A stretch of DNA of 64,000 bases from JAHDFB01 sp965658745 (GCA_965658745.1 CBFHTK010000002.1:186001-250000), one strand, 5' to 3'. Shown: positions 6,991 through 17,121, numbered from the stretch's first letter. Made by a program: numbers and translations. The notes: a model not told the origin generated them from the sequence alone.

Positions 6991-8544
6991 GTGAAATTAT
7001 TAGCGTGGTTATGTTGTCTTTTGGCTCTAGTAGTTTTGCTGCAATGCAAATCTGATGTACAGAGGTCTAATGAAGAAATTGAACAGCTGACTGGAAAAGA
7101 GTTATCAAAGAGATACTGTGCTAGTTGTCATTTATATCCCCAGCCAGATCAGCTAGATAAGAATACTTGGCATCAATTTGTCTTACCTAGAATGGCTGCT
7201 TTTATGGGGATTTATACTGATGGTCGCCAGTACTTTGATAAAATGCCAGATCAATGGATTGAGCCAGGAGAAGGAGGAGAACGCGTAAGGAGAGCGCATA
7301 TCTATCCAGAGAAGCCTATCTTGAACAAAGAGGAATGGACTAAGATTTTTGATTACTATGTACAAAAAGCACCTAGTAAGTTATCAAGAACTTATAGATC
7401 AGAAATTAAGCTCGGAATTCCTGGATTTGAAAGTAAACCCTTTCTTACTAATTCAGTCATATCACCACTGATACAGTCAGTAACTTTTGATTCCAAATCC
7501 AAGCGGATATATTTAGCTGAAATGGAAGGTAGCTTATTTACCTATAGCTCTGAAGGTCGCTTAGTAAATACTTTTAGAGGAGAGCGATTCATTGTTGATA
7601 TGCGAGTAGAAGGTACCACCTTAAAAGCACTTGACATGGGATCTAGAATTGCATCAGATAACCCAAAAGGTAGTTACCTTGATTACGACTTGGAAGGTAA
7701 GGTAATGACAGAAGAGAGTCGAATTAGCAGTTTAATGCGACCGGTTGCGGCCGTTGAAGGTCAGCTTGATGATGACGATGATCAAGAAATCGTTATTTGT
7801 GAGTTTGGTAATTTGCTTGGTCAGATTGCAGTATATGATCCAGAGCAAAAATCTTTAAAGCTTATCAGTTTAAATGTGGACGATGGTTATGTTTCCGTTG
7901 AATTGGCAGATATGAATCAAGATGGAAAGGTTGATATCGTTGCATTGCAGGGTAATAGCAATGAAGGAATTGATATTTTTTGGAATGAAGGAGATTTGCA
8001 ATTTCGAAGAGAACGTGTTCTGATATTTCAACCTACGAGTGGTTCTACACATATGAATCTAGTTGATTACAATCAAGATGGAAAGTTGGATATACTTTAC
8101 TGTAGTGGTGACAATGGAGATTACACACCAATTAACAAACCCTATCATGGTATCTACATTTATCTCTCTGAAGGGCCGATATTCAAGCAATCTCTTTTCC
8201 TACCAATGAACGGAGTTTATCAAGCCGAAGCTCAAGATTTTGATCAAGACGGAGATTTGGATATTGTAGCAGTTGCTTTTCATCCTGACTTTATTAATTC
8301 GCCTCGAAGTAGTTTCCAATACTTTGAAAATAAACAAAATCAATTTGAAAGTTATACAGTGAGTCAGTACAATCATGCTCGGTGGATGCGATTCATGGTA
8401 GAAGATATCGATTCGGATGACGATATGGACATCCTTTTAACGGCCATGAATATAAAAACTCCTGATGTGCCAGCAGATGTTGCAAGTGTTTGGAGATCAA
8501 AAGACCTTCCTGTTCTTTTGATAGAAAATCAGCTAAACAAGTAA
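6991..8544 (+). CDS. Lipoprotein with c-type haem motif and VCBS/FG-GAP repeats
   Basis: The start is GTG. The N-terminus is a lipoprotein signal with Cys19 (VLLQC) as lipidation site, so the protein is membrane anchored. A single CASCH haem-binding motif follows at residues 43-47 in a cytochrome-c-like segment. The rest is a beta-propeller-like region with calcium-type repeats: DDDDDQEIVI, DMNQDGKVDI, DYNQDGKLDI, DFDQDGDLDI and DIDSDDDMDI. It converges with the DUF4293 gene, with only two bases between them. A surface redox or binding role is inferred; no enzymatic motif is seen. Confidence 0.82.
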   Translation: MKLLAWLCCLLALVVLLQCKSDVQRSNEEIEQLTGKELSKRYCASCHLYPQPDQLDKNTWHQFVLPRMAAFMGIYTDGRQYFDKMPDQWIEPGEGGERVRRAHIYPEKPILNKEEWTKIFDYYVQKAPSKLSRTYRSEIKLGIPGFESKPFLTNSVISPLIQSVTFDSKSKRIYLAEMEGSLFTYSSEGRLVNTFRGERFIVDMRVEGTTLKALDMGSRIASDNPKGSYLDYDLEGKVMTEESRISSLMRPVAAVEGQLDDDDDQEIVICEFGNLLGQIAVYDPEQKSLKLISLNVDDGYVSVELADMNQDGKVDIVALQGNSNEGIDIFWNEGDLQFRRERVLIFQPTSGSTHMNLVDYNQDGKLDILYCSGDNGDYTPINKPYHGIYIYLSEGPIFKQSLFLPMNGVYQAEAQDFDQDGDLDIVAVAFHPDFINSPRSSFQYFENKQNQFESYTVSQYNHARWMRFMVEDIDSDDDMDILLTAMNIKTPDVPADVASVWRSKDLPVLLIENQLNK

Positions 8545-8546
8545 GA

Positions 8547-8987
8547 TTACCGAAGTCGGTCCATACTCTTTACCAATTTATTATCCTTTTTGATAAATCG
8601 GTTTGCCAAAGCAGTGAAGATAATGGCTAGGATAGGCATAGCTAATCCGAAATAGTTCTCTTGAATACCTATATCACCTGACGTTTCTCCTCCACTTCGA
8701 AATACTAATAAAATAGCAATAATTGATAGTAATATACTCAACGTAATTACTAAATAATCGAGTCGCATCTGAAGTGGACGATTTTTAAATAGGAATATGT
8801 TTACTAAAGCAAGTACACCTCCTAATCCAACTACTACCATCAATATCGGATTGTCAAAAACATCAAATACTTTATCTGCAAAAAGGCTTGTATCTGCAGT
8901 CGTACTAGTTGCAAATGGAATGATAAAAAGAGCCAGTAGCGAAAGACTAGCTAGAAGTAAGAAAATGGATTGAATACGTTGTATCAT
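8547..8987 (-). CDS. DUF4293 family membrane protein
   Basis: The 146-residue protein begins MIQRIQSIFLLLA, the characteristic N-terminus of the Bacteroidota DUF4293 family. It has four hydrophobic segments (about residues 5-27, 47-66, 78-98 and 112-131) and a basic C-terminal end. No function is known for the family. It is convergent with the VCBS lipoprotein and divergent from the FAD oxidoreductase, so it is probably a single-gene unit. Confidence 0.85.
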   Translation of the reverse strand: MIQRIQSIFLLLASLSLLALFIIPFATSTTADTSLFADKVFDVFDNPILMVVVGLGGVLALVNIFLFKNRPLQMRLDYLVITLSILLSIIAILLVFRSGGETSGDIGIQENYFGLAMPILAIIFTALANRFIKKDNKLVKSMDRLR

Positions 8988-9100
8988 AATTGTTTATTTC
9001 TAATTCCAAAGTGACTACAGCGTGCAGTTCAGCAGGATTCCAGGGCAAATTTAAGAGATTTGGAAAAAGAAGTTGATATTTATGCTTCTAAGTTCTAAAA

Positions 9101-10222
9101 ATGAAAATACCATTAAGTTTTTGGGAAGGTTCTTTTTTCAATGAAATATTTGATTTAGCGGTAGTGGGGGCTGGCTTCGTAGGCTTGTCAGCCGCATTAG
9201 AGTACAAAAGATTGCTACCGCAAGCAAAGGTTGTATTACTGGAGAAGGGAATTGTCGGTCAAGGTGCAAGCACTAAAAATGCTGGTTTTAGTTGCTTTGG
9301 CTCCGTCGGTGAATTGGAAGATGATGTATTAATAAATCCAATTGATTCAGTTTTAGAAACTGTAAAAAGAAGGTGGGAAGGCCTTGGTATCTTGCGAGCA
9401 AATATTCCAGATGCAGAAATGGACTACATTGAGACAGGCGGATGGGAAGTGTTTCAAGATAAAGATCAATATGAAGCTGCAGCTCTGAGTATCAAGAAGT
9501 GGAATGATTTGCTCCGACCAATTATAGGTAAAGGTGTTTTTCAAGCCCAAGCTCTTGAGAAAATGAATTTCCATTCAATGTCAATCTATAATCCGTATGA
9601 AGGCCAATTGAACCCAATGAAAGCGATACAGTATCTCTATCGGAAAGCTATTTCTGAGGGAATAACTATCTTGAGAGGTATTGATGTTGATACATGGTCA
9701 AAAAAGAACAATGTATTTGAGATCTCAGACAAGGGATCACATAGTTTTAGGTCAAAAAAACTTCTAGTCGCAACCAATGGTTTCACAAGCAAATTGCTTC
9801 CTGACTTGGATGTAAAGCCAGCTCGAAATCAGGTGCTAATAACCAAGCCATTACAGGACCTTCAGATAAAGGGTAATTATCATTATAAAAAAGGTTATAT
9901 ATACTTCCGCCATGTGGATAATCGATTATTGCTAGGTGGAGCTCGTTTTATCTCAGACAAAGAAAACACCTCGTCCTACGGTCAAACCGTTGAGATTCAA
10001 GATTACTTGTCAAGTTTGTTGAAAGAGCGCATTTTGATTGATCAATCATATGATATTGATCAATGGTGGAGCGGTATTCTTGGGGTAGGAGATGCAAAAG
10101 GGCCACTTGTCAAGGAAATAGAGAAGGGATTATTTGCTGCAGTACGTCTTGGTGGTATGGGTGTTGCTATTGGTATGGAGGTAGGACAAAAGAGCGCACA
10201 ACAAATTCTCTTTTCGAAGTAG
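9101..10222 (+). CDS. FAD-dependent oxidoreductase, DAO (glycine/D-amino-acid oxidase) family
   Basis: The dinucleotide-binding motif VVGAGFVGLSAA is near residue 21, followed by the glutamate of VVLLEKG that binds the FAD ribose, and GASTKNAGFS, typical of the DAO family. The C-terminal RLGGMGVAIGMEVG resembles the second FAD contact. Length (373) is normal. The electron donor is probably an amine or amino acid, but the substrate cannot be read from sequence. It is a single gene on this strand. Confidence 0.85.
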   Translation: MKIPLSFWEGSFFNEIFDLAVVGAGFVGLSAALEYKRLLPQAKVVLLEKGIVGQGASTKNAGFSCFGSVGELEDDVLINPIDSVLETVKRRWEGLGILRANIPDAEMDYIETGGWEVFQDKDQYEAAALSIKKWNDLLRPIIGKGVFQAQALEKMNFHSMSIYNPYEGQLNPMKAIQYLYRKAISEGITILRGIDVDTWSKKNNVFEISDKGSHSFRSKKLLVATNGFTSKLLPDLDVKPARNQVLITKPLQDLQIKGNYHYKKGYIYFRHVDNRLLLGGARFISDKENTSSYGQTVEIQDYLSSLLKERILIDQSYDIDQWWSGILGVGDAKGPLVKEIEKGLFAAVRLGGMGVAIGMEVGQKSAQQILFSK

Positions 10223-10342
10223 GTTCATTGAACAAGTAAAGAAATCTCAGAATACTATAATATTCGATATTTTTGAATCAATTTCGCAGTTGGTTTCGTT
10301 AAGTCATTGAATCCATTGATTCGGATAGCTTAGTAAAGTTTT

Positions 10343-12271
10343 ATGAAGTATTTCATTGCTACATTATTATTGGTATTTGTCTTGCCCTTTTTGGCGAAAG
10401 CCCAAGATGTGGATACCTCAGCTTCCGAAAAAATCAAAATTGTTTATGCCGATCTTCAGAGAACCATAAAGACATCTTCTGGATTTGATCGTTATCTAGA
10501 GGGAAGGGTACAGATAATAAAAGATTCGAGCTACTTCTATTGCGATACAGCTCGAATAAATGATGATTTTTTGAAAGCTTGGGGCGACGTCAGTATGTTG
10601 AAAAACGATAGTTTGGAAGTTTTTGCGGATAGTATGGTCTATGACCTTGAAACTGAAGAAGCAGATATTTATGGATCAGTTTACGTACAAAGTAAGGATG
10701 AGATTTTATTTTCCGATTATATACATTATAATGATCGAACTGATATCGCTTACTACACAGATAAGGCAATTCTAAGAAGCAAGGAGGTTGAACTTAAAAG
10801 TAAACGTGGTGAATTTAGAACCACAGAAGATCTTGCTATTTTCTCGAAAAAAGTAAGCGTTGTTGATTCGGCTTTTCAGCTATTTGCGGATACACTTTTG
10901 TATCGAACAGATTTGAACAAGGCAATTTTTAAAGGTCCGACTAATATCGTTCTTGATTCCGCAGATGTATATTGTGAAGCGGGTTACTTTCTTTTAGACG
11001 AGGATTACGGCGTCTTTAAGCAGAATGCACGATATGTGGGAGAAAAAGATACGGCAATTGCTGATACAATTAAGGCCGACGGAGTTGGTAAGATTGTTGA
11101 ATTAATCGGGAATGCTTATTACCAGGGCGAAACCGCCTACGCGGAAGGAGACTATATAAAGTACAACCAAAGAAATGGTGACGTAGAAGTTAGAGGCAAT
11201 GCATTTGTTCTTGACGGAGAGCAGCGTCTACGTTCAGATGTCATTTTTTACAACAAAAAGACAAAGCTTTTTAGTAGCGAAGGTCGATCGACGATTAATA
11301 GTGCTTCTAATCAACTACAAGCTGATAATATTGAATCTCTAGATAAGACAGGAAGAGCAACAGGCGATGTGATTTTCCAAGACACATCTGGAGGCGTGCG
11401 AATAGATTCTGATATTCTAGAGTTTGATCAGGCCCAAAGTTCTTACAATAAAGCATACAATCTAGAAGGACCTGCCTTGCTGCGAGCAAAGATGGACGGC
11501 GGTGATAGCTTATACATTGTAGCTGATACTCTCTATAGTTTTCAAGATATTACATTTGACACATTGAGTAGTTATGATCAGGACTCAGTCCTCTCTTATA
11601 CCTATCTTTCTGATACAATTGACTATTTGACTGCATATTATAAAGTGAGCGTATATAATACTGATTTTCAGGCAGTATGCGATTCACTAGCTTATAATAC
11701 AAAGGACTCGATATTGACTCTATACAAGGATCCCATCATGTGGAGCGATACAAGCCAATTCAAGGGTGATACAATTGTCATGTATTTCAATGGTGAATCA
11801 TTAGACCGTCTAGATCTCTTTCCAAAGAGTTTTATTATCAATAGTACTGATGAAGTCTTTTATAATCAGATACGAGGTAAGCGCACGAATGCTTTTTTTA
11901 CAGAAGGGAAGATTGATTCAATGATTGTATCAGGAAATGCGCAATCTATCTATTACTTACAGGATGATAATAAAGGATATATCGGAGTAAATAAAACCGA
12001 CTGCACGGCCATGGTTTTTCTTTTTGATGAACAACTCGACCATATCAAGTTTTTGACCGAACCTGTTGCCCATCTTTACCCAATGGAAAAAATTAACCAT
12101 GATGAGATAAAATTGGAAGGCTTTTCATGGGATGCTGAGCTAAGACCTAATGACAAGTCTGAACTACATCCTAAACTACGTACTCTTTCTGAAATCGAAG
12201 AGAAACCAAGTGAAGTGCCTCAAGAAGAAGGAGAGAATTTACCATCTTCTGGCATAATCGACGAGAAATAG
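10343..12271 (+). CDS. OstA-like LPS transport/assembly protein
   Basis: A signal peptide (residues 1-20, ending LAKA) precedes a long repetitive beta-strand region in which short turns rich in Asp/Gly alternate with lines such as VEVRGNAFVLDG and ATGDVIFQDTSGG. That pattern is typical of OstA/LptA-like beta-jellyrolls. The 642-residue size fits the Bacteroidota OstA-like proteins, which probably bridge the periplasm for LPS export. A Pro/Glu-rich tail follows. The gene ends two bases before the convergent monooxygenase gene, so no terminator separates them. Confidence 0.82.
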   Translation: MKYFIATLLLVFVLPFLAKAQDVDTSASEKIKIVYADLQRTIKTSSGFDRYLEGRVQIIKDSSYFYCDTARINDDFLKAWGDVSMLKNDSLEVFADSMVYDLETEEADIYGSVYVQSKDEILFSDYIHYNDRTDIAYYTDKAILRSKEVELKSKRGEFRTTEDLAIFSKKVSVVDSAFQLFADTLLYRTDLNKAIFKGPTNIVLDSADVYCEAGYFLLDEDYGVFKQNARYVGEKDTAIADTIKADGVGKIVELIGNAYYQGETAYAEGDYIKYNQRNGDVEVRGNAFVLDGEQRLRSDVIFYNKKTKLFSSEGRSTINSASNQLQADNIESLDKTGRATGDVIFQDTSGGVRIDSDILEFDQAQSSYNKAYNLEGPALLRAKMDGGDSLYIVADTLYSFQDITFDTLSSYDQDSVLSYTYLSDTIDYLTAYYKVSVYNTDFQAVCDSLAYNTKDSILTLYKDPIMWSDTSQFKGDTIVMYFNGESLDRLDLFPKSFIINSTDEVFYNQIRGKRTNAFFTEGKIDSMIVSGNAQSIYYLQDDNKGYIGVNKTDCTAMVFLFDEQLDHIKFLTEPVAHLYPMEKINHDEIKLEGFSWDAELRPNDKSELHPKLRTLSEIEEKPSEVPQEEGENLPSSGIIDEK

Positions 12272-12273
12272 GA

Positions 12274-13242
12274 TTATTTTTCAACGAGCTCTTTTTGTGG
12301 ATGCACTAAGTCTTGTACAATTTGGCCAACTGGTCTGATAGAATGTACATCTTCAATAGTTGGTCCTGCACACCACACAGTTTTATAAGTCGTACTAAAT
12401 GCCGCTTTTCGTAGAGAATCAATACCTCTTTTTGAAATCAACATCTTAATATACTTTTTGAGCTTTTTGTTCTTGTTCATGATCCGCTCAAGGAAGTTCT
12501 GTTTTGTACCTACCTCTTCGACATAAGGTGTCTTGATTACAGTGCACGGTGTGCCTGATAACTTCGTTGTATGGATTATGTCTTTGGCTCTATAGTCGAC
12601 GCAAGCTTGTTTATAATCATTGCTAACAGGCGCCTCGTCTGAAGCGATGAATATTGTTCCTATAGAACAACCTGCAGCACCCATATTCATGCGCTCTTTA
12701 TATTGTTCATAGGTGGCAACACCACCAGCTGAAATTACGGGGATGTCAACAGACTTTGAAAGTAGAGGAATCAACTCATGACCAGGTATATTGCCACTAT
12801 GCCCACCTGCTTCGGAATTAACAGCAATAATAGCGTCGCAGCCCATCGCTTCCACTTTTTGAGCCATCGCAACATTTATAACGTCGCAAAACACTTTGAT
12901 TCCATGTTTTTTACTCACTTCAATGACCTCTTTGGGTGAACCCAACGATGTAATGAAGTAATCGACTTGTTCCTCTACGCAAGCTTGAAGCTGTTTTTTG
13001 TAATAGATATTTGATTTGTTAACAATTAGGTTGACACCAAAAGGCTTGTCACTATACGCCTTAATTTCTCTGATAGCAGCTCGTAGTTCGTCAATCGTTC
13101 TGTAATTGAGCGCAGGAAAACAACCAGTAATACCATGATCAAGCGCAGCATTTACCATAGCAGTATTGGAGACTAAGAACATAGGCGCCATAATAATCGG
13201 ATGCTGGATATCTAAAATGTCAGTCAATAATAATTTGGACAT
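12274..13242 (-). CDS. Nitronate monooxygenase family FMN enzyme
   Basis: This is a TIM-barrel flavoprotein of the nitronate monooxygenase/2-nitropropane dioxygenase family. Visible motifs are HPIIMAPM at the N-terminus, AVNSEAGGHSG and VISAGGVAT, which contact FMN phosphate. The frame extends to an ATG at 13284, but the ATG at 13242 (MSKLLLTDILDIQHPI) matches the family start. It oxidises nitronates in characterised members; some homologues instead act as trans-enoyl reductases. It is divergent from the beta-oxidation operon, with a 27-bp palindrome between them, so joint regulation is possible. Confidence 0.86.
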   Translation of the reverse strand: MSKLLLTDILDIQHPIIMAPMFLVSNTAMVNAALDHGITGCFPALNYRTIDELRAAIREIKAYSDKPFGVNLIVNKSNIYYKKQLQACVEEQVDYFITSLGSPKEVIEVSKKHGIKVFCDVINVAMAQKVEAMGCDAIIAVNSEAGGHSGNIPGHELIPLLSKSVDIPVISAGGVATYEQYKERMNMGAAGCSIGTIFIASDEAPVSNDYKQACVDYRAKDIIHTTKLSGTPCTVIKTPYVEEVGTKQNFLERIMNKNKKLKKYIKMLISKRGIDSLRKAAFSTTYKTVWCAGPTIEDVHSIRPVGQIVQDLVHPQKELVEK

Positions 13243-13345
13243 ATTTGCTTGGTATTGTTGAAGTAAAAGTAGAATTATGAACAATTAGTTAGTCGCATTT
13301 CTACAAAATATATACGTACTAACTTCGTTCAATTTAAAAATAGAT

Positions 13346-13372
13346 ATTTTTTTGACTTTAAGTCAAAAAAAT
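13346..13372. promoter_or_regulatory. 27-bp perfect palindrome, putative operator
   Basis: ATTTTTTTGACTT and AAGTCAAAAAAAT are exact reverse complements around one central T. It lies between the divergent nitronate monooxygenase start (104 bases away) and fadN (148 bases away). The core TTGACT-T-AGTCAA has the size and symmetry of a TetR- or GntR-type operator. The outer A/T runs would also allow a hairpin acting as a terminator in either direction. I favour an operator because no gene ends nearby. Confidence 0.5.
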
Positions 13373-13520
13373 GTAATTTATTGTAAAAACTAATTACCTT
13401 TAAGAGTATGAGAAATGGAACGAAATTGAAGATATATCAATTTTGACGAATGTTCAAAAACCAATAAAGGTGATCAAGACAAAAGGAATAGTTCGAATAC
13501 GTTCGTAAAAACTGAAAAAC

Positions 13521-15908
13521 ATGAGTAGAAAAGTAAATAAGGTAGCTGTTTTGGGATCAGGAGTAATGGGTACTGGCATAGCCTGTCATCTTGCAAATGT
13601 TGGTATGGATGTATTGATGCTAGATATTGTACCTCGCGATATTGCAGATGATGCGCCAAAAGCTAAACGGGATTCGATTGCTGCGGCCTCATTAAAAGCT
13701 GCATTAAAATCAAAGCCCGCTCCTTTGTATATAAAAGACTATGCGAAGCGAATTGCTGTAGGAAATCTAGATGATGATTTACATAAGATAAAAGATTACG
13801 ATTGGATATTGGAAGTTGTAATCGAAAGACTTGATATTAAGCAGTCGCTTTTCGCCAAAGTGGATGAACACAGAAGTAAAGGTTCACTAGTTACTAGTAA
13901 CACATCAGGTATACCAATACATATGATGGCAGAGGGACGCTCTGATGATTTTCGTGCGCACTTTTGCGGAACGCACTTTTTTAATCCCCCTAGATATCTC
14001 AGACTATTAGAGATTATTCCTACTGCTGACACTTCTTCTGAGGTGACAGATTTCTTTATGCACTTTGGAGATGTAGTATTAGGGAAGAAAACAGTTCTTT
14101 GTAAGGACACACCTGGATTTATAGCCAATAGGGTAGGCGTATTCGGTCTAGCAAAGATACTTGAATTGACAGAAGAACTTGGCTTGACGATCTCTGAAGT
14201 TGATAAGATTACTGGACCGCCAGTTGGAAGACCCAAGACCGGTACATTCAGATTAGCGGACCTCGTTGGTATTGATGTGATTGATAAGGTGATGAAAGGT
14301 CTGAAGGCTAATGCTCCAGACGATACGATGGTGCAAGATGTGCGTATGCCGGATTACTTTAACTATTTGGTTGAACAAAATTATCTCGGGGATAAGACTG
14401 GCAAGGGTTTCTACCATAAGACCAAAGAACGTGATGAAAATGGACGGTCAATTATTAATGGCCTCAACTTAGAATCGAAAGAACATGAGCCTACTTCTAA
14501 ACCAAAACTGCCTTCCTTAAGTCTTGCCAAACAAGTTGATGATTTGCGGAGGAGATTTAAAGTGATATTCAATGCAGAAGATAAAGGTGGTGAATTGGTA
14601 AGACGAAGCACACTATCGATGTTTGCCTATGTTTCTCACCGAGTACCTGAGATTTCAGATTTTGTATATCCAGTTGACGATGCCCTTAAAGCGGGATTTG
14701 CTTGGGAACTGGGTCCTTTTGAGTATTGGGACGTGATTGGTGTGAAAGAGGGAGTAGAGAAAGCAGAAGAGGTAGGAGAGCAGGTGTCAGACTGGGTGAA
14801 GGAAATGATTGAAGCAGGGCATGACCGATTTTATAAATTGGAAGATGGCCAGCGACTTTGTTATAATCCACATACTAAGGACTACGAAGTCATTCCTGGT
14901 TCAGAATTGAATGTAGTATTAGATGCTTACCGCGAAAAAACTGCTGTTTTCCAAAATGATGAGGTAACACTTCATGATATTGGAGATGGTGTGCTTTGTT
15001 TGGAGTTCACTTCCAAAATGAACTCAATAGGAGAAGGGGTATTGAGAGGAATGCAAGTATGTATTGAGATCATGGAAGAGGGTGATTGGACTGGAATGGT
15101 GATTGGAAATAATGCGCAGCATTTTACCGTTGGGGCTAACTTGATGCTGATCGGGATGATGGCATTCCAACAGCAGTGGGATCAACTTAATATGGCTGTA
15201 AAACTATTCCAAGATACAACTATGAGATGTCGATATTCATCGAAGCCGGTAGTCGTTGCAACTCAAGGATATGTATTCGGAGGAGGTTGTGAGACTCTAA
15301 TGCATTGTGATGCTGCGGTTGTATCCGCTGAGTCTTATATTGGACTAGTAGAGGTTGGAGTAGGTCTTATCCCTGGTGGAGGTGGAACCAAAGAATTTGC
15401 TTTGCGAGCGAGCGACGGGTTTTTTGAAGGTGACGTTATGATACCATCTCTCATTGAGCGTTTCAAGACTATTGCAATGGCAACTGTAGCGACTTCTGGT
15501 CCTGAAGCCTATGGATTAGGTTATCTATCCAAAGGTCGTGATCGCATAGTAACAAATGTTGATCGCAATATTTCTGAAGCAAAGAAGGATGTTATTAGAC
15601 TGTCCGAAGGATATGTCCAAGCAACACCTAGAAAAGATGTAACTGTCCTTGGACAGGGAGGTATGGCAGCGTTATATGCAGCCGCTCATAGCTTGAAGCT
15701 TGGTAACTACGCAAGTGAACATGATATATTAATCGCAAAAAAGGTAGCGTCTGTTTTGTGCGGTGGTGACCTATCAGGAAAGCAACAAGTAAGTGAGCAA
15801 TATTTACTTGACATCGAACGAGAAGCATTTCTAAGTTTATGTGGAGAAGTTAAAACTATGGAACGTATTCAACATATGTTGGAGAAGAACAAACCTTTGA
15901 GAAATTAG
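13521..15908 (+). CDS. fadN: 3-hydroxyacyl-CoA dehydrogenase / enoyl-CoA hydratase, FadN type
   Basis: This is a bifunctional beta-oxidation enzyme. The order is dehydrogenase first and hydratase second, as in Bacillus FadN rather than E. coli FadB. The NAD-binding motif GSGVMGTGIA is at residues 12-21. The dehydrogenase catalytic region includes NTSGIP, HFFNPP and the C-terminal domain around TGPPVGRP. The crotonase domain runs from about residue 490 to 700, with GANL near 536 (oxyanion hole) and EVGVGLIPGGGGT near 609. At 795 residues it has normal length. The thiolase follows after 49 bases, forming the operon. Confidence 0.93.
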   Translation: MSRKVNKVAVLGSGVMGTGIACHLANVGMDVLMLDIVPRDIADDAPKAKRDSIAAASLKAALKSKPAPLYIKDYAKRIAVGNLDDDLHKIKDYDWILEVVIERLDIKQSLFAKVDEHRSKGSLVTSNTSGIPIHMMAEGRSDDFRAHFCGTHFFNPPRYLRLLEIIPTADTSSEVTDFFMHFGDVVLGKKTVLCKDTPGFIANRVGVFGLAKILELTEELGLTISEVDKITGPPVGRPKTGTFRLADLVGIDVIDKVMKGLKANAPDDTMVQDVRMPDYFNYLVEQNYLGDKTGKGFYHKTKERDENGRSIINGLNLESKEHEPTSKPKLPSLSLAKQVDDLRRRFKVIFNAEDKGGELVRRSTLSMFAYVSHRVPEISDFVYPVDDALKAGFAWELGPFEYWDVIGVKEGVEKAEEVGEQVSDWVKEMIEAGHDRFYKLEDGQRLCYNPHTKDYEVIPGSELNVVLDAYREKTAVFQNDEVTLHDIGDGVLCLEFTSKMNSIGEGVLRGMQVCIEIMEEGDWTGMVIGNNAQHFTVGANLMLIGMMAFQQQWDQLNMAVKLFQDTTMRCRYSSKPVVVATQGYVFGGGCETLMHCDAAVVSAESYIGLVEVGVGLIPGGGGTKEFALRASDGFFEGDVMIPSLIERFKTIAMATVATSGPEAYGLGYLSKGRDRIVTNVDRNISEAKKDVIRLSEGYVQATPRKDVTVLGQGGMAALYAAAHSLKLGNYASEHDILIAKKVASVLCGGDLSGKQQVSEQYLLDIEREAFLSLCGEVKTMERIQHMLEKNKPLRN

Positions 15909-15957
15909 AGATAGTCTAACATCCTAATTTATTTCAAAAACTTTAAAAAGAGCAAAC

Positions 15958-17121
15958 ATGTATATAGTAAAGGCATATAGATCTGCAGTTGGAAAAGCTA
16001 ATCGTGGATCTTTCAAGAACTTCAGATCAGATGATCTTGCGGTGCGGGTAATAAAACATTTAGTAGAACAAACGCCAGGGCTAGATCCAGCAATGGTGGA
16101 TGACGTTATAGTTGGCTGTGCAAACCCAGAGGGGGAGCAAGGTTTACAAATTGGTAGACAGGTATCGGCGAGGGCTTTAGGTAAGTCAGTGCCTGGAATG
16201 ACTGTAAATAGATATTGTGCTTCTGGTCTTGAAACTATTTCTATCGCTGCAGGTAAAATAGCTGCCGGAATGGGAGATATCTATATCGCAGGAGGTACTG
16301 AGACCATGTCAATGATTCCAATGACAGGATATAAATTGGCTCCGAGTTACGAGGTAGCGGTAGAGAATCCCAATTATCTGATAGGTATGGGTCTGACAGC
16401 TGAAGCAGTAGCCAATAAATACAAGGTTTCTCGAGAAGATCAAGATACGTTTGCATTCAATTCTCATCAGAAAGCAGCAAATGCTATTAAGCAAGGATAC
16501 TTCCAAAAAAGTATTGTGCCGATAGAGGTACATGAAATATTTGTTGAAGATGATCAGCGGAAGGAGAAAAAGTGGATTATGGATACAGATGAAGGAGTGC
16601 GAGAAGACACCTCAATCGAAGCATTAAGTCGATTGAGAGCAGTTTTTGCAGCTGGAGGAAGCGTTACTGCAGGAAATTCATCACAGACATCAGATGGTGC
16701 AGCTTTTGCTTTGGTTATGAGCGAGAAAGCAGTTAAGCAGCTTAATCTAGAACCCTTGGCGAGAATGGTATCTTGCGCAGTTGCGGGAGTCGATCCACTT
16801 TACATGGGAATTGGTCCTTGTGCCGCAATTCCAAAGGCACTAAGTCAAGCGGGAATGAAGCTTGAAGATATAGACCTTATAGAATTAAATGAAGCATTTG
16901 CATCTCAATCTTTAGCAGTTATCCGTGAAGCTGGATTGAATCCTGATATCGTGAATGTGAATGGAGGTGCAATTGCACTTGGTCATCCTTTGGGCTGTAC
17001 TGGAGCCAAATTAACAACGCAAGTTATTGATGAACTCGAAAGACGTGATAAGAAGTACGGAATGGTAACGGCTTGTGTTGGAGGTGGTCAAGGAATTGCA
17101 GGTATCATAGAACGTTTATAG
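15958..17121 (+). CDS. fadA: Acetyl-CoA acyltransferase (3-ketoacyl-CoA thiolase)
   Basis: This enzyme performs the last, thiolytic step of fatty acid beta-oxidation. The catalytic Cys is at about residue 87 (NRYCASG). NGGAIALGHPLGCTGA carries the catalytic His at about 343, and the second Cys is at about 373 (CVGGGQG). The 387-residue length is normal. It lies 49 bases behind fadN on the same strand. No acyl-CoA dehydrogenase follows in this window, unlike the Bacillus fadNAE operon. Confidence 0.95.
   Translation: MYIVKAYRSAVGKANRGSFKNFRSDDLAVRVIKHLVEQTPGLDPAMVDDVIVGCANPEGEQGLQIGRQVSARALGKSVPGMTVNRYCASGLETISIAAGKIAAGMGDIYIAGGTETMSMIPMTGYKLAPSYEVAVENPNYLIGMGLTAEAVANKYKVSREDQDTFAFNSHQKAANAIKQGYFQKSIVPIEVHEIFVEDDQRKEKKWIMDTDEGVREDTSIEALSRLRAVFAAGGSVTAGNSSQTSDGAAFALVMSEKAVKQLNLEPLARMVSCAVAGVDPLYMGIGPCAAIPKALSQAGMKLEDIDLIELNEAFASQSLAVIREAGLNPDIVNVNGGAIALGHPLGCTGAKLTTQVIDELERRDKKYGMVTACVGGGQGIAGIIERL

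Noticed and set aside
10268..10275. TATTTTTG upstream of the OstA-like gene as promoter
   Set aside because: It matches the -7 consensus, but no TTG lies at a suitable distance upstream.
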